Below are positions 11,463 through 24,081 of a stretch of DNA of 64,000 bases, in pieces (position 1 is the stretch's first letter; each line of letters starts with the position of its first letter). The DNA lies in contig CM114272.1 of the NCBI GenBank assembly GCA_050084515.1, positions 43,276,001 through 43,340,000 on the forward strand. Direction: 5' to 3'. Source of the DNA: Blasia pusilla (taxonomy: Eukaryota > Marchantiophyta > Marchantiopsida > Blasiales). The notes under the pieces are model-generated. The model worked only from the letters and a program-made list of their open reading frames with translations, did not search any database and was not told the origin of the DNA. The position numbers were made by a program, and so were the translations under genes.

Positions 11463-12457
11463 TATCGCCCTCATCCCTCTCCGTGACTCCATTGTCTTGA
11501 GCCATAAACCAACCAAAATCAGTAATGGGCATGCTTGAACCGAATAATAGTGTGAAGAGAAACAAACTTTTGGCATGATTCTAGGTACAAAATCACGGAG
11601 CTTAAATGGAGTGTCGATCAGACATACTTCTTGCCCAATCAGTATGTGTGAATCTCTATAATTGAAAACTCGGAGAAGGTTCAAATTGAAGCCTGAATTG
11701 AATAGAGAATTTCATATATTGTGTAATCCTCCTCACAACATTAAGGTTAGGTTTTCGAGGTGCTTGCATAAATTGGCTCACTAGGCCAACAACATAGCTG
11801 AAATCTGGCCTCGTTATAGTCAGAAAGATCAAACTTCCAACTATGCACCTGTACATATTAGAATCTGCAAGCAGCTCTCCTTCCTCCACTCTTAGCTTCA
11901 CACTCTGGTTCAACGGTGTAGAGATTGGTTTACAAGCCTATCATACCATATTTTGAAAGCATATCAAGAATATATTATCGTTGTAGTAATCACATGCTCT
12001 CTCGAATCTTGATAAACTCAATACCAAGGAAGTACTTCAGTTCTCCCAAGTCCTTCATATCAAATTCTGCTTGTAACTTAAGCTTGACTTGTTATACCAT
12101 TTCTTCAGTACTCTCACTAATCAGGAGATCGTCAGCATACAACACAATGAGAATTGTATGATCTTGTCCTCTCAAGACATATAACGAGGAGTCAGAATCA
12201 CATACCCTAAAACCCAACTCTTGTAAGACGTATGTAATCTTGCCATACCAAGCTCTTGGAGCTTGTTTGAGCTCGTATAGAGCTTTCTTCAACCTGCATA
12301 CACGAAATGAAAACTTGGGATGCTCGTATCCAGATGGTTGAGTCATATATATCTCCTCATATAGATCTTCATTCAAAAAGGCATTTTTGACGTCCATGTG
12401 ATGTAATCTAGACTTATTACTTACTACAACTGCAACCTCTGTTCTTGTAGTCGCCAT
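11463..12457 (-). pseudogene. Copia copy A: reverse transcriptase and RNase H remnant
   Basis: The RT part (12092-12457) has HMDVKNAFLNEDLYEEIYM, LKKALYELKQAPRAWY and the catalytic YADDLLI. It continues through 11914-12091 with stops, including DLGELKYFLGIEF. The connection segment (11656-11913) has YRCIVGSLIFLTITRPDFSY. RNase H is reduced to a short THTDWARSMSDRHS stretch just beyond it. The remainder of RNase H is deleted before the polypurine tract. The polymerase would copy element RNA in the particle but is broken here. Confidence 0.85.
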
Positions 12458-13525
12458 CTTTGCAACACGGCTAAATATTTCCTTCTAATCGATGCCATAT
12501 TATTATGCATAGTCCTTAGTCACCAATCTCCCTTTGTATCTCTTAATTGTACCATCTTGATTGCGCTTGATTTTATACACTCATTTGCAACCAATAGCTT
12601 TCTTACCCGAAAGTATATCAACCAACTCCCATATCTGTTGATGTCTTAACGTAGTAAGCTCTTCCTCCATAGCTTCAATCCATTCGACTTTACTTGCAGC
12701 TTCTTCAAAACAACTCGGCTCGTATTCTTGAAGGTAGTCATCATATATGCATGATGTGTCGCAAGGAAACCTTCATTTATGAATCTATGAACTGGATGTG
12801 TAACTCTAATATTCTACAAAGTTGTTGTTCACAAGTAAATGCCTCTAACACCTGACTCGAGCTTTGACTAGTGTCAATTGACTAAATATGTACTCTTCCC
12901 GTCCATGGACTCACAGATTTAACTGATGCATCTAGGACCTTTCCTAATCTTGCACTAGTACTTGGGGAAGTTGAAGACAATGTCTATTGGTTTATAGTCA
13001 TATTCTCCCCCTCAACAAACGAGTTTAGAGATGGACTAGGCTCAGATGGAGCATACCATAACTTAAGCTGCCTCGAGGATGAAATGTAGCAGATATACTC
13101 CTTAGTTCCATTAGCATAGCCAATGAAGATACATCTTTCAGACTTGGGGTCTAATTTTTGAGATATCTCACAAGGAACATAAGCATAACAAATACAACTA
13201 AATACTTTCAAAAAGGAAAAATCATGTTTACTTCCTATGAAGACTTCAAATGGAGTTTTATCATGAACTCCTACTGTTGGAGTTCGGTTGATTAAGAAGA
13301 TTGCACATGTACAGCCTTTGCCCAATATACCTTAGGCATGTTCTTCTCATTTAGCATAGCTCGTGCCGCTTCAGCAATATGTCGATTTTTCCTCTCAGCC
13401 ACTCCATTTAATTGTGGAGTGTAACCGCAAGTCACTTGACATTGGATGCCATTCTGACGTAAATAGTCATCAAACTCTGTTGAAAGATACTCTTCTCCTC
13501 CATCACAATGCAATTTAAGAATGTG
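12458..13525 (-). pseudogene. Copia copy A: truncated integrase and linker
   Basis: From 13525 downward it carries the second catalytic Asp region (LHCDGGEEYLS), GYTPQLNGVAERKNR with the catalytic Glu, and the conserved KTPFEVFIGSKHDF block. The match to copy B stops sharply near 13525, so the first catalytic Asp, protease and gag are missing. 12458-12980 is the broken linker between integrase and RT. Confidence 0.85.
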
Positions 13526-13849
13526 AGGTGGTGAGTAAGAAAATGATAAGGTATATCGTACTAACAAAACAAGAAATGGATTCGAAGCCCTGAAACTAGA
13601 AAAATGGCAAGAAACAAGGAGATGATTACGCATTTCATTTCAATTCGGTCCAACCTAATCCAACTACGGCTATGTCAAGTTCTACCTAGAGCTCAGCTTG
13701 AGCTTTATCCATCGATAGGTTCATCTAAAAGTTTCCATCGGTACCAAAAGTTTTATATGTGTATAAGTATAAATAAAGAAAAGTTTCCATTTGGAATTGA
13801 ATTTTCAAAAACCACCTTTAGTGCGGGCTTTGTTGTGTGAAGCATTATT
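13526..13849. other. Unassigned spacer
   Basis: It lies between the truncated copia integrase and the minus-strand gypsy gag. I see no domain, LTR end or convincing ORF. Confidence 0.3.
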
Positions 13850-14724
13850 GCATTCTAAACTCTCCTTCCTTTGTAGCTCCTTGTCTAGCACCCCGTACCA
13901 ATATTGAACTGACTATGCCTCAATCATCTCATATGTTGCAATGATCAATCTCCGCATGCATGTAAACACCTCTCTCAGACAATCACCCGATTCCTGCTGA
14001 AAATCATGTAGACTTTTCAGCTTGTGGATCTGCATGCCCTAGTAGCTCCTTCCCAATTTTCGGAAGAACTCCACTGTAGGACTCAAACTCGGTGGTTCTC
14101 TACCATGAGGGGTCTTTGCCACCTCACCACTGCCATCCTCTCCATCTAGTCCTTGGGTTGATGGTGGAGCTTTCTCCGCCCTTACTATCCCATCATATGC
14201 CTTGCAGCTACTAGAGGACACATACCTTGGAGCCCAATACACCTTCCATGCATCGATCTCTACAAAGTATAGATTGGAACTTCATGTAGTCATCCATTAG
14301 AGGACCCTCTAAATTCTAGAACAGACCCTTCCATGCCATGAAAGGGTTCATCACATAGGGGCTCTGGAATTGTGGAAGTCGCACCATGTGTCAAACTCCT
14401 AATGAAGTCATCTACATCTATGGTGCCTACCGCATCCAAGAAATGACGCATGCCCCGGTGGCCCATGTTGTCCATCTGTTCCCACGTGACACTATCTCCG
14501 TCTGTAGTCTCGTCACCAGATCTAGTGTCTAATGATGACAATCTAGCCATGAATGGAAGTCGGGATGGTTCGTCACTCGAAACCCCTCCATACCTCACAC
14601 CACTCCGTGTCACTCCACTACCACTGCTTGTACTAACCCATTCTTCCAAACCTTGGAAAAACACCGTGATGGCGACCCTGTCGTACCTACTCAAGCACTC
14701 AGACTCACCGAGAGTCTCCCACAC
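13850..14724 (-). pseudogene. Gypsy gag, minus-strand relative of the 27389 element
   Basis: Two open pieces (14290-14724 and 14039-14242) plus a broken tail to 13850. They correspond to the gag of the element at 27389-37018: TRSGVRYG matches TRSGFRYR, YWAPRYVS matches YWSPGYVS, SPTVEFFRKL matches SPVAEFFKRL, and the tail has GDCLREVFTCMRRL and VQYWYGVLDK. Only gag is recognisable; no pol or LTR of this copy is found nearby. Confidence 0.7.
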
Positions 14725-16939
14725 TCCTCACTAGCTCACCTACGCTAATGCCAATCCCATGATGACACACCCGGCCTCACGCACACTCAACACTTGAGCT
14801 CAGCTAGACTTCTAACACTGTCAAGTCATATACACGACCCCTACTCGACAACCGCCGTATATCCGCCAACATACTACACATGAAAGGAGTCTACACTCGT
14901 CACCATCACTACACCAGCAATAACCTGATACCCAACACTCTTAATCACACAAGATAAGTGCGGGTCGGGAAAAGGGACTCGAATGGGTTACCTTAACACG
15001 CTCGCCAATTTACTCCACCGTCAACATTGCATCCTCCAGATTATGCGGCAACCTCCGCGGCACGACACTCTCCTCGACCAACACGTTGATCCTCCTGTCA
15101 TTGGATACAAGCTACCTGTCGGCATCACCACGTGCATCTCCACCACAAATTCTCAACACAGATCACTCATCTCGGCACATGTTGCCTAAGTACTAGCAAG
15201 TCAAACTCCATCAATGATTTCAAGCAAGCGAATCCCGTCGTGAATCACACTCCCCGCTCTAAAACACCAAAATCTCTCCTACTATGTATTGGCTCCAACC
15301 ACATCCGGCCCTAACCATGTAGTTTGTCCAACCATATCCATTGCCCAGCTAGCTGGTCAATAATATTAACGGGTCCTCCAACCTTACCAACCACGTTAGC
15401 TCAGCTTACCTATAACCCGTGTGCTACGTCTCAACTTCCACCACGATCGGCTCCTAACGTGATAACCCCCCGCCCGACTGTACCCACTTACCATGTAGCC
15501 CGGCCAACCGTGGCCACGACTACTATATCCGTCGTTACTCCATGATGTGGCGCACTCCTCCCAACCCACTTAGACCCATCCAATTTCGTGCTCTCTCTCG
15601 ACGCCCTACCCGTGCATTCCCGCTTTCCTTGCGTGCAACCCTATGCAACTCCCCGGTTTCTCCCCTGTGTAACTGCCTACACTACCGGCCAGCCACATAG
15701 GGTGGCGAGTGGCTTGCCGCCCTATATGGCTGGCCATGCCTCTCCTTGGGCGCTCTAGTCTCCAATTGCGCACCCTATGCGGCATCCTGCATTCTCAAGA
15801 GCTTCTTGCTCCTCTCCCCTAAGCACCCATCCCTATGTGCTTTTCTCCCACCTTCTCGGCAGGTACCTTCTCTATACCCTCTTAATTATATAGTTGTGAC
15901 AACCTAGATCAAGTGCGGCCTCTTTTCTAGGGCAATCTGCACACTCCTTCCTCCCGCCCCTTGATCGGCACGCTGCCCTATGCAACTGCCTGGATCCCAT
16001 GCTCCCTTTGACTTCCAGCCTCTTGCTGCACTACATACCATCGCGCCCTGTCACTGTCTCTACTTCGATCCAACTTCGGTTAACCGAACTTTCCTAACGT
16101 GGCCCTTTGTGACTGTGCAACCTAATTTCTCCCCGACCTACAACGCTAGTGACCTAATTGCAGCCAACCTAAGGCAATTGCAATTCCTGGCCAAATGTGT
16201 TCTCTCTCTTGACACTCTTGCCGGTCCCCGAAAACACTCACATGCACTCATCGCCACATTGCGCACTACACTCTACTGTTGTCCCCCGTCAACACACACC
16301 AATGGGATTTGAGAAAATTTGATAGGGCTTCCGCACACAGCCTTCGAAACAAAAAAAATCACCCTGTGCGACACATGCGTCTCTTAGGCTCCCCACTGAG
16401 GCAACTCAACTGCCTACCTGCAAACATCAAATTTTCTACCCCTTTGCATCTTTCTCAAGTAAAATCATAGTAGTAAGAACCGTTACGGATCACCTGGCCT
16501 AAAATTCCACTCATGAATCTACATCGGCATATCGAACCACATCCACCCTTCGCTATAAGGGAATCCGGACGCTAGCATCCTAGCTCCTACATACCCACAC
16601 ACGTACATATAAGAGAGGTGCTCCTAAGGCTCAACATGAGAAAAATGGCTTGATCAATCCATCTCTCTCACTCTTATACCCTTGGGAAGAGCCAAAAATA
16701 GCCCTCCCAACGGTAACCTGCATGCACACGTTACCGGGTGACCGTTGACTTGGTCAATGAGTCACTTGACGGTCTAAGACCAAAATAGAGAAATTACCAT
16801 AAACGACCTTCCTGATGCAAGATACCTATCGCCGATCTCCAACATCTCGGGACGAAGTTACACATGAATATTCCGCTGACTTTCTATGTCGTCGACGCGA
16901 TAGAACTCTACCTACGTCAAAATAACATGTGACACCTTT
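14725..16939. other. Unassigned C-rich sequence, possibly gypsy leader
   Basis: No domain is recognisable in six frames. By analogy with the 1.4-kb leader of the plus-strand element, the first part may be the inverted 5' leader of the gag fragment. Near 16706-16740 the sequence CAACGGTAACCT...GTTACC resembles 26641-26667, suggesting a shared LTR-like repeat. No LTR boundaries can be fixed. Confidence 0.3.
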
Positions 16940-17978
16940 TCATGGAGGGACACACCAGTTGAGTGTGCAATGCTTTTTTATAAGAGGATGAAAAAAAAAA
17001 TTCACAACTATCTGCTTAATAGACCAGAGTTACTTGGTCGAATAAGTAACCACCTTATTAGGTATGAAATACAAGGGAGGGGGAGTTTGCATTCACACAT
17101 TATTCTTTGGGTTAATAAGAACGATGTTGACACCGTCGACTTTGAAATATGTTGCTACATACCCAAGTGTGCTCCAGGATCTCAAGGAGCACCACATAAC
17201 AACACCCGGCCCATACAGTGTCCCACTACGTAAAAACAAAACAAATTCATACTTGTAAGGCTGGCGTCTACATTGTTAAGGCGACAATTGACCACCCACC
17301 TTATTGCCCGATGGGATTCCCAGAGGCACCTAATTACCACGTGAAACCAGCAATATATCCGACTACTCTAAAGTGCGTTTATTGTAGGCCTGGCTATTAA
17401 AACCGAAAGTCATCCCCTACCATCGTGCTATAGTACTGCTTTGGGGAGCGCACATGAATCTGCAGCGGGTTACAAATGTACAGTAATCCTTCTATCTACT
17501 CGAGTATGCACTAAAGTGTGAACCACATGGGGCTTTGAACATTACTACAGAGTGTGCTAAGTACCTAGGCCTTGACGATCTCCATGAAGTTAGGTTAAAG
17601 CTAATATCTGGATTGGTGTTAAGTAGATATGTGTCGTCTGTAGAGGCAACACTTACTGCCCTTAAGATCCCTATTATCCACAGATCCCATGGTGTTCATT
17701 ATATCGATTCAAACCGACTGAGTGGCATAACAACTATATACAAAGATGCAGCGACATTGTGTATATACCCGTGCTCACTATATTGCCATCGGCCTGCATC
17801 TCCATCAGGGCTAACATTTTTTCAGTTTTGGTCAGACTATGAGTTGCTCAGATTCCGTTCACCTCACATGCATCACCTTCTTGGCATAGATTCTGTTGGA
17901 AACTTTGTTTATAGGATACAACAACTTGTAAAGTTCACTAAACATCACCCCTTACATCAATGGAATGAATTTTTTTAG
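16940..17978 (+). pseudogene. Helitron Rep (HUH/Y2 endonuclease) region
   Basis: The start (16940-17130) reads as a Rep N-terminal part followed by GSLHSHIILWV, where LHSH is the H-x-H metal site of HUH endonucleases. Near 17488-17530 a different frame gives FYLLEYALKCEPHG, which contains the paired tyrosines of the Y2 motif. The open segment 17535-17978 has LKLISGLVLSRYVSSVEA, a conserved Rep-helicase linker of Helitrons. At least two frame changes break it. The product would nick and rejoin DNA for rolling-circle transposition. Confidence 0.85.
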
Positions 17979-18053
17979 AATGTCTTACTTAGTCATATCT
18001 TTTTCAGGTCAGAGTGTGAGACAGTCAGTAGCACCTCACTTCAATGGTCCTAC

Positions 18054-19564
18054 TTGCATGACTGCTTATACATCGGCATATTTGCTAATTCATCTTCTGT
18101 TGTTGAGGAGATCAAAAAGCACGCACAAAACTACTTATGGAGTGAAGTACATGCAGGTGAGGTGATTTCCAAGGTATTATACATAGCACGCCCGTATTTT
18201 CAAGTTGAAGTAACTCCCACTGTGTATGACGGCACTCTTAACCAGGTAGATGACTACTCCAATGTTGAGTCCAATGGTATTCCATTTTTTGGGCCTCTTG
18301 ACATGCTGAACGCTGAGCAGCTACAATTATATAACCAATTAAGCGTTTTGACCTCCGCGCTAGTCATGCTTACAGGTCCATCAAGAAGCAGCAAATTTGT
18401 CTTTAATCACTTCATGCAAAAGTATTGGGAGTCTAAGTCTGTTACAACTATATTAGCAGCTACAACCGGAATAGTTGTTGTATGCCTCCACACAGTAGCC
18501 AATACAATACACTCAGCTTTTGCTATACCTATTAAGGGGACTTTGCTATCCATGCACACTACGTCTGAACAATATCTACGCCTAAGAAATGTCACTATTG
18601 TTGTGATAGACGAGTGTTCCATGTTGATTTGTCGCTTATTGCAGATGAGAATTTATGAAGTATCTCCTTCCTCAGACCTTAATCCATTTTCTTCAAAGTT
18701 GATGATACTTGTTGGCAACCTTTTTCAGTTATCCCTAGTCTCCCGCCATAAAGTAGAGCCTATTTTACCTCTGTGTTACATGTCATCTTCGCCATTAAGT
18801 TTGAGCTCTCCACTGATGTTAGGCATGCTGCTGATCTTGTATTCTTGAGTTTTTTGTCACGAATGAGATCAAAGATGATGACACAGCTTGATATAAAAAA
18901 TGACCTTTATACATGTTTTGTTGATGAAAATGCAACTACCGATTACATTGATGTAGAGACACATGTAATTTGCACTTACACATCTGATGTCAGTCTTTTC
19001 AATCTTGTTGCACTTCGAAGACTCTACAGAGATGCAGACATATCTCTTGTTCATATATCAAATGACGCACCGTCCGACCCACAATTCCATCACTGGATTA
19101 GTGATACAGATTTTCATCAGATCCCGCTTCTTGCATTGGGATGTAGGGTGCTGCTCACCTCAAATATTGACATCAGTAATCAGGCACTTAATGGTTCCTC
19201 TGCTATTGTGGTTGAGTGCATTCACTCATCAAATCAGATACTAGCCATTGTTGTTAGACTACACTCCAGTAACAGGGTTGTGCGCATGGGACGTGCAAAT
19301 TTCTATACTCTCCGCCATGGGCTTGACCAAAGATATCACAAAAAAACTTTTCCACTTATTCTCAGCTGGACTGGACACAAAAGCCAGGGTCTAACTGCTG
19401 GTGGTAAATGCTTGCTTGTCATCAAGTCGGATTTTGCCCCAGGCCTTATATATGTCATGTTGTCTCGAGTTAAAAATGTATCCAATCTAAGAATTCTTGG
19501 TTCCATCAGTCCATCAGACTTGGCTATTTTTGGGCAAAGCACCAATATTATTCCGTGTTCTTGA
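18054..19564 (+). pseudogene. Helitron helicase (Pif1-like)
   Basis: Two overlapping frames (18054-18848 and 18773-19564) with one frameshift between them. The Walker A site is degenerate (LTGPSRSSKF, where G-x-G-K-T is usual). Motif II is VIDECSML. Motif III reads LVGNLFQLSLV, where GDxxQLPP is normal. The C-terminal motifs GCRVLLTSNIDIS, LNGSSAIVV, HKSQGLT and YVMLSRVKNVSNLRIL are well preserved. It directly follows Rep, as in Helitron RepHel proteins. The damaged nucleotide-binding site and the frameshift suggest it is non-autonomous. Confidence 0.88.
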
Positions 19565-22560
19565 CAAAAAATATTTCTAATAGTTTGGCAACAAGTGATG
19601 GCTCTGCAAGGGGGCGGGGGAGGAAATCTGCTACCCCTACTACACCACTTAATGCAGCAGAGAAGCCTACTTTTCTTGCACCTCTACCACCTATAGGCCC
19701 TATCTTGATAAGCGACAGCAACTCGGGCGAGCATGCAAATGCACTATCGACACCAAATGTGTTGTTGCAGCATGGCGATCACCAACCCAACAACACCACA
19801 GATTTGCACGCGACCCACTCTTGTTTCATTTCATGAGTACATATTAACAACTATAACCACTGTCCTACCAAGTACCGAGGTCATATGTTGACTTTGCAAA
19901 GATGATCCTCAATGATATGCCTGAGCTTCCGGCAGAAAATACCTCTCAAGTGGTGCCTCCAACCGAAGCTCCGATTAAGGATGCTAATAGCTTAGGCCTA
20001 GATCAATCAAACTGGGGAGGCGACATATCCAGTCGGCAAATGAGCCGATTGATTGATAGAGGAAAGCTTGGGCTGCCACTTTCCGTGACTCTAAGAAGCA
20101 ATCCCTAACAACATGTACATCTTTCAACTACTTGCTTGCTCCCATAAATTTCATTCATATGCGTTTTCTCATTATATCATGTCATCTCATGCCATCTCGT
20201 TTCTTGGTGTAGGGATCCATAAAGAGGTGATGACATTCAAGGGAATTGCGTTCAGCCAGTCTGACTTAACCTGACAGCAGGCAGCCGCGCACTATGCAAG
20301 GCTTAAGGGGGGGACTTGACCGGTTTCAGGAACTCAGGGTTATAATGAAGCTTCCAATTCAGCTTCTTGTGGACTTCTCCTACGTACAGGCAGCACATCT
20401 GTTAACCCGTCTGAAAGATGCTTGTGAAGATGGCATTATTTCAGATGCACCGGATGCAATGGCACACAGCTTATGCTGAGTTCCACTCTCTCACATGTAG
20501 ACAGTATATGCAACCGTTCCACCCCTGTCCACTTGCAGCCTAATGTCGTCTCATACAGTGGGCCAATCCTCCAGGCGTCTCCAAACAAGAGGAAGTGAGT
20601 TCAGTATCAGCCTGGGTTTGATTACTTCAGTTCCGTCATTTCCTTTCACTCACTCAGTGTTAAAGCTCTTCTTCTTTATTCATGCAGCAATATATTTACG
20701 CGTCGGGCGCGTGTGACCGGCACATCACGCAGCTGTGAAAGAACACTTCATGTTCACAAGTTTTATCTACTTTTATATCCATGTAGCCTCATATCAGCTG
20801 TTACTTCAGCCATTTTATTCCCTGTTGATCTCCAAACAAATGATTCAGACCTAGATTACTTATTCACCTGCACACTTATATGACTGAGCTACTGTGACAT
20901 ATAATGTGTGGCACTTAGTTCTTTTGGCATCTTATGTCAAGTTTGTGGCATTTTTCTGTACTCTCTGCCATCTACCCAAATTATACAACAATAATATTTT
21001 GTCCTTTTTATTCATCTGAGTGCCGTAATTGAGCATTTACTTGCTCCTGCGCTGTATTTGTCTAGCTGTGATCTTGATAATTCTCTTGGTTTCTGCTTCA
21101 TAAATTGTCTATTTGTTGCCTTACTTTGCATGTTACTTGAGAAAGTTTTACTATCTCTTCATTCATTTGTTTCAATGCACCGCATACCTGTTATCCCTTA
21201 GTACAGTTAATTCCATTGCTTTTTGCAGATACACTACCCGCCTCCTTCTACTAGCAGCGACCACAGGATACCACCAAAGATGGCCTGCGATCCTGCTCAT
21301 ACTCCAAGGCGAAAGCAGCAACGGGACAAGGGCAAGCAATCTGCCAATCCACAACACGCTGCTGTCGGTACAACGACCAGGGTTTCGCCGTCGGATAAAC
21401 ATTGAGGATCTGCAAGCGCAGCTACACAAATGTGAATCACGTAACGCCACATTGCAGCAGATTATGCAATACATAGGAAAGGATCAGGAAGGCAATATAG
21501 CAAAAATTGTCCAATTACAGCAGGAACTGAGTGATATTTACAGGGAGATCATCCACCTCAATAAGTATTGTGTCAACAAGTATCCAGATGAGAGTCAGTT
21601 AGCACAACATCTCAGCTTTATTCAACCTATGTTCCCACTTATGTAATCTGTAAGCTTCACGCTGTTTAACTTACAATTTTCAGTTCTTGCTGCAATGTGG
21701 ACTACATTCGCCAGCTACACCCATAGTAGACTGTCTTACACACCTTCTTCTTCGTCTTCACTCATTTTTCTCATTAGCTGTGCACTTTCATATTTTCTTC
21801 TGTATTTGGCATGTACGTTGCTAGATTCTGTCTATGACAAGCTAAGCATTTTTCAGCTTCAGCCGGTCGGCCACTTTCACACCGCCTCTGGTAATGCCAA
21901 TTGCCGTCGGCTTCTTATTTATATATTGGTATTGAGTTTCCTCATGATCACCAGTAGCTCTCAAGAATAACTTCATTGTTTGTGCACTTGGCTAGAGCAT
22001 TCCGTTGTCGCCTACTACTTGACCTTTATTGAAAACAATACAATCAGCACAATCATATAATCTCAGTGTCGACTAGATCAGCTGCTGCCTCGGTTCATAT
22101 TTGCTCACCATCGACACTTGCAGAAAAATACACCGCTTCATCTAAAATCGCTTAGTATCGCAGTTCTTTACTACTGATGCGTCTCAAAAAAGATATGTAC
22201 CCTTTCCGATGTAATCTGCAACTTCAGTCCTGCCAACGCGTAAGTACTGCTGTTGAAACTCTTTTCTGAGTTACTAAGCGCCGCCCTTTATCGGCAGACC
22301 AGACATTACTATATCAAATTAGTGGCCTAATCGTCTCCAGACATACAGTCTACTATCCAGTTGAGTACTCGATTTTCCTGCTGACTCATTGCTTAATCAA
22401 CCTAATTCTCACCGTTTCCGATCGCAGTTATCTACACAAGAATTCTTAATCTTACTTACATCATCGTTAAACGATTTTAGGTTCATTAAAAGTTGCCAAG
22501 TTACTTAAATCAGCAGCTCACTATTTCGACCCTACCCAAAACCTCACTAACAATTCAGGG
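19565..22560 (+). other. Unrecognised coding relics downstream of the Helitron
   Basis: Open pieces at 19555-19836 (with a basic GRGRK stretch), 19902-20108, 20294-20479 and 21113-21646 lie on one strand, and intron-like T-rich tracts ending in TTGGTGTAG (near 20211) and TTTTTGCAG (near 21229) separate some of them. The last piece ends in a charged, probably coiled-coil segment (DLQAQLHKCESRNATLQQI onward) and a stop at 21646. They could be a Helitron accessory gene or captured host exons. No family is recognised. 21700-22560 shows nothing. Confidence 0.35.
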
Positions 22561-23630
22561 CCGCCTTCTTGTTCTCGGAAGTCGAGTGATGACAGTTGCA
22601 GAAAGCAAAGTTGCAATGACAAAAATGGGAGAGAAACTCGTCATACAAAGCTATCTTCAGATGTGAGGAAACTCAACTTCGAACGGATTGGTACTAGCGG
22701 AAGCCTTCTCCTGGGCCTATTTGGCAGAGAGTGTTCCCCAATGACAATGTTGGGCAGCCTTGCAAGAGCTTCTTGGTAGGACATACGACATTCAGCATTT
22801 TGAATGCTGAATTAGTCAGTAGCAGAGTCCACATCTAACTACCTGTGAAGGTTAAGAAACTCCATGGCCACAAAGTGTGATGTCGAAAGAGCAGCACACT
22901 GAAATGGAGTGTCACATTTCTTAACCCCTTGCCTCCCTCAAAAGCAGTGACCCAACTACAATTTATGATGAAGCATTTGAGATGTAATTTTGACCCACAT
23001 GGGAGAATCTGATTCGGATAGGCTGTATTCTCCCTTCCTTGCACTTAATGTTTGAGGCGCTCAATGCCACGACAGGAAGAGCTGCCTGGAAAAGGAAGGA
23101 ACTCATCTCAGAGTTCCTGCACTGTTCATTTAGGCTTGAATTAACTCGATAAAACGACAGGGGATGATTTCTTGAAAGATTCGTGAAGTTTCCAGTCCCT
23201 CGTGAAGATTAACTGCAAGACTTTCCCGTGAGAGCACAGGTGAAGGAAATGGAATCATTCTGAGGGAATTCCGTGTGTTGACGAAGAGTGGAATGTATGT
23301 GGCAAGGAACGATTGTTGAGCCATCACCTATTGATCTGCAATCGATCGTGTAGCCATAGTCCTGGTAGTTACAGTGATTCATTCGGTGTGGATAGGCTTC
23401 TGTTGTGAATTTAGCACAGACCACCCGTCAATTCAATTCAAACATAGCTTCGCTTGCCAGATCCCAAAAAGAAAAGAAGAATACTCTCTGGGAGACTTCA
23501 GAGCGTGAGCTACAGGGTTGTTAGATTGAATTCCCACCATGAAAGTCGACTATACTTTCAGTCTGAATCGCATGGAATAAACCTATTTTCTTTCAAGTTT
23601 TGAGATCTTGGATCCTTCTCCCAACTTCAG
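22561..23630 (-). pseudogene. Possible ankyrin-like gene fragment
   Basis: On the minus strand near 22840-22930 one frame reads CDTPFQCAALSTSHFVAMEFLN, which resembles the TP-h-AA-h core of an ankyrin repeat. The surrounding frames hold stops and no second repeat is secure. It might be a captured host fragment. This is a weak call from a single short stretch. Confidence 0.2.
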
Positions 23631-24033
23631 TATGTGGGAGTCCCCCAAAGTGAATCTTCCCTTCAATCACGTCGTACCTATGATAAATACCGTCATCACC
23701 ACCTGCATTCATTGCGCATCAGGAATTCTGTGAGAAGAACATCCCTCCGCCAAGACATTTACTCAGCTGACGTCACGAGCAAAGTGATCACGAGATATTG
23801 GGATGAGAAACAACTCTTCGTGCTGAGCACCATGGCAGACCGTCTGTTAGCCATATGTTCGAGTTACCCGATTCCCTCCTCGACGTGCCCAGATCGCTAC
23901 TCAACATCCATAGATTTCCCGGAGACATTCGCACTACTTGCATCAGCACAGCCCAAGCATTGAAAATCTCATCCCCCTGCCAGCTCCACAATCTCACTGT
24001 CTCCAATCTCTACGTGCGAAGGAGTAATGGAAG
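23631..24033. other. Unassigned sequence left of the palindrome
   Basis: Overlapping ORFs on both strands (23634-23963 plus, 23788-24006 minus) show no domain. I see no gene. Confidence 0.25.
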
Positions 24034-24081
24034 CATTATTTCTATCCTGAATAAGGATCCTTATTCAGGATAGAAATAATG
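24034..24081. repeat. Perfect 48-bp palindrome
   Basis: The sequence is identical to its reverse complement for 48 bases, centred on GGATCC at 24055-24060. The arm reads CATTATTTCTATCCTGAATA outward-in. There is no spacer, so it could form a cruciform. Symmetry stops sharply on both sides. Confidence 0.95.
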
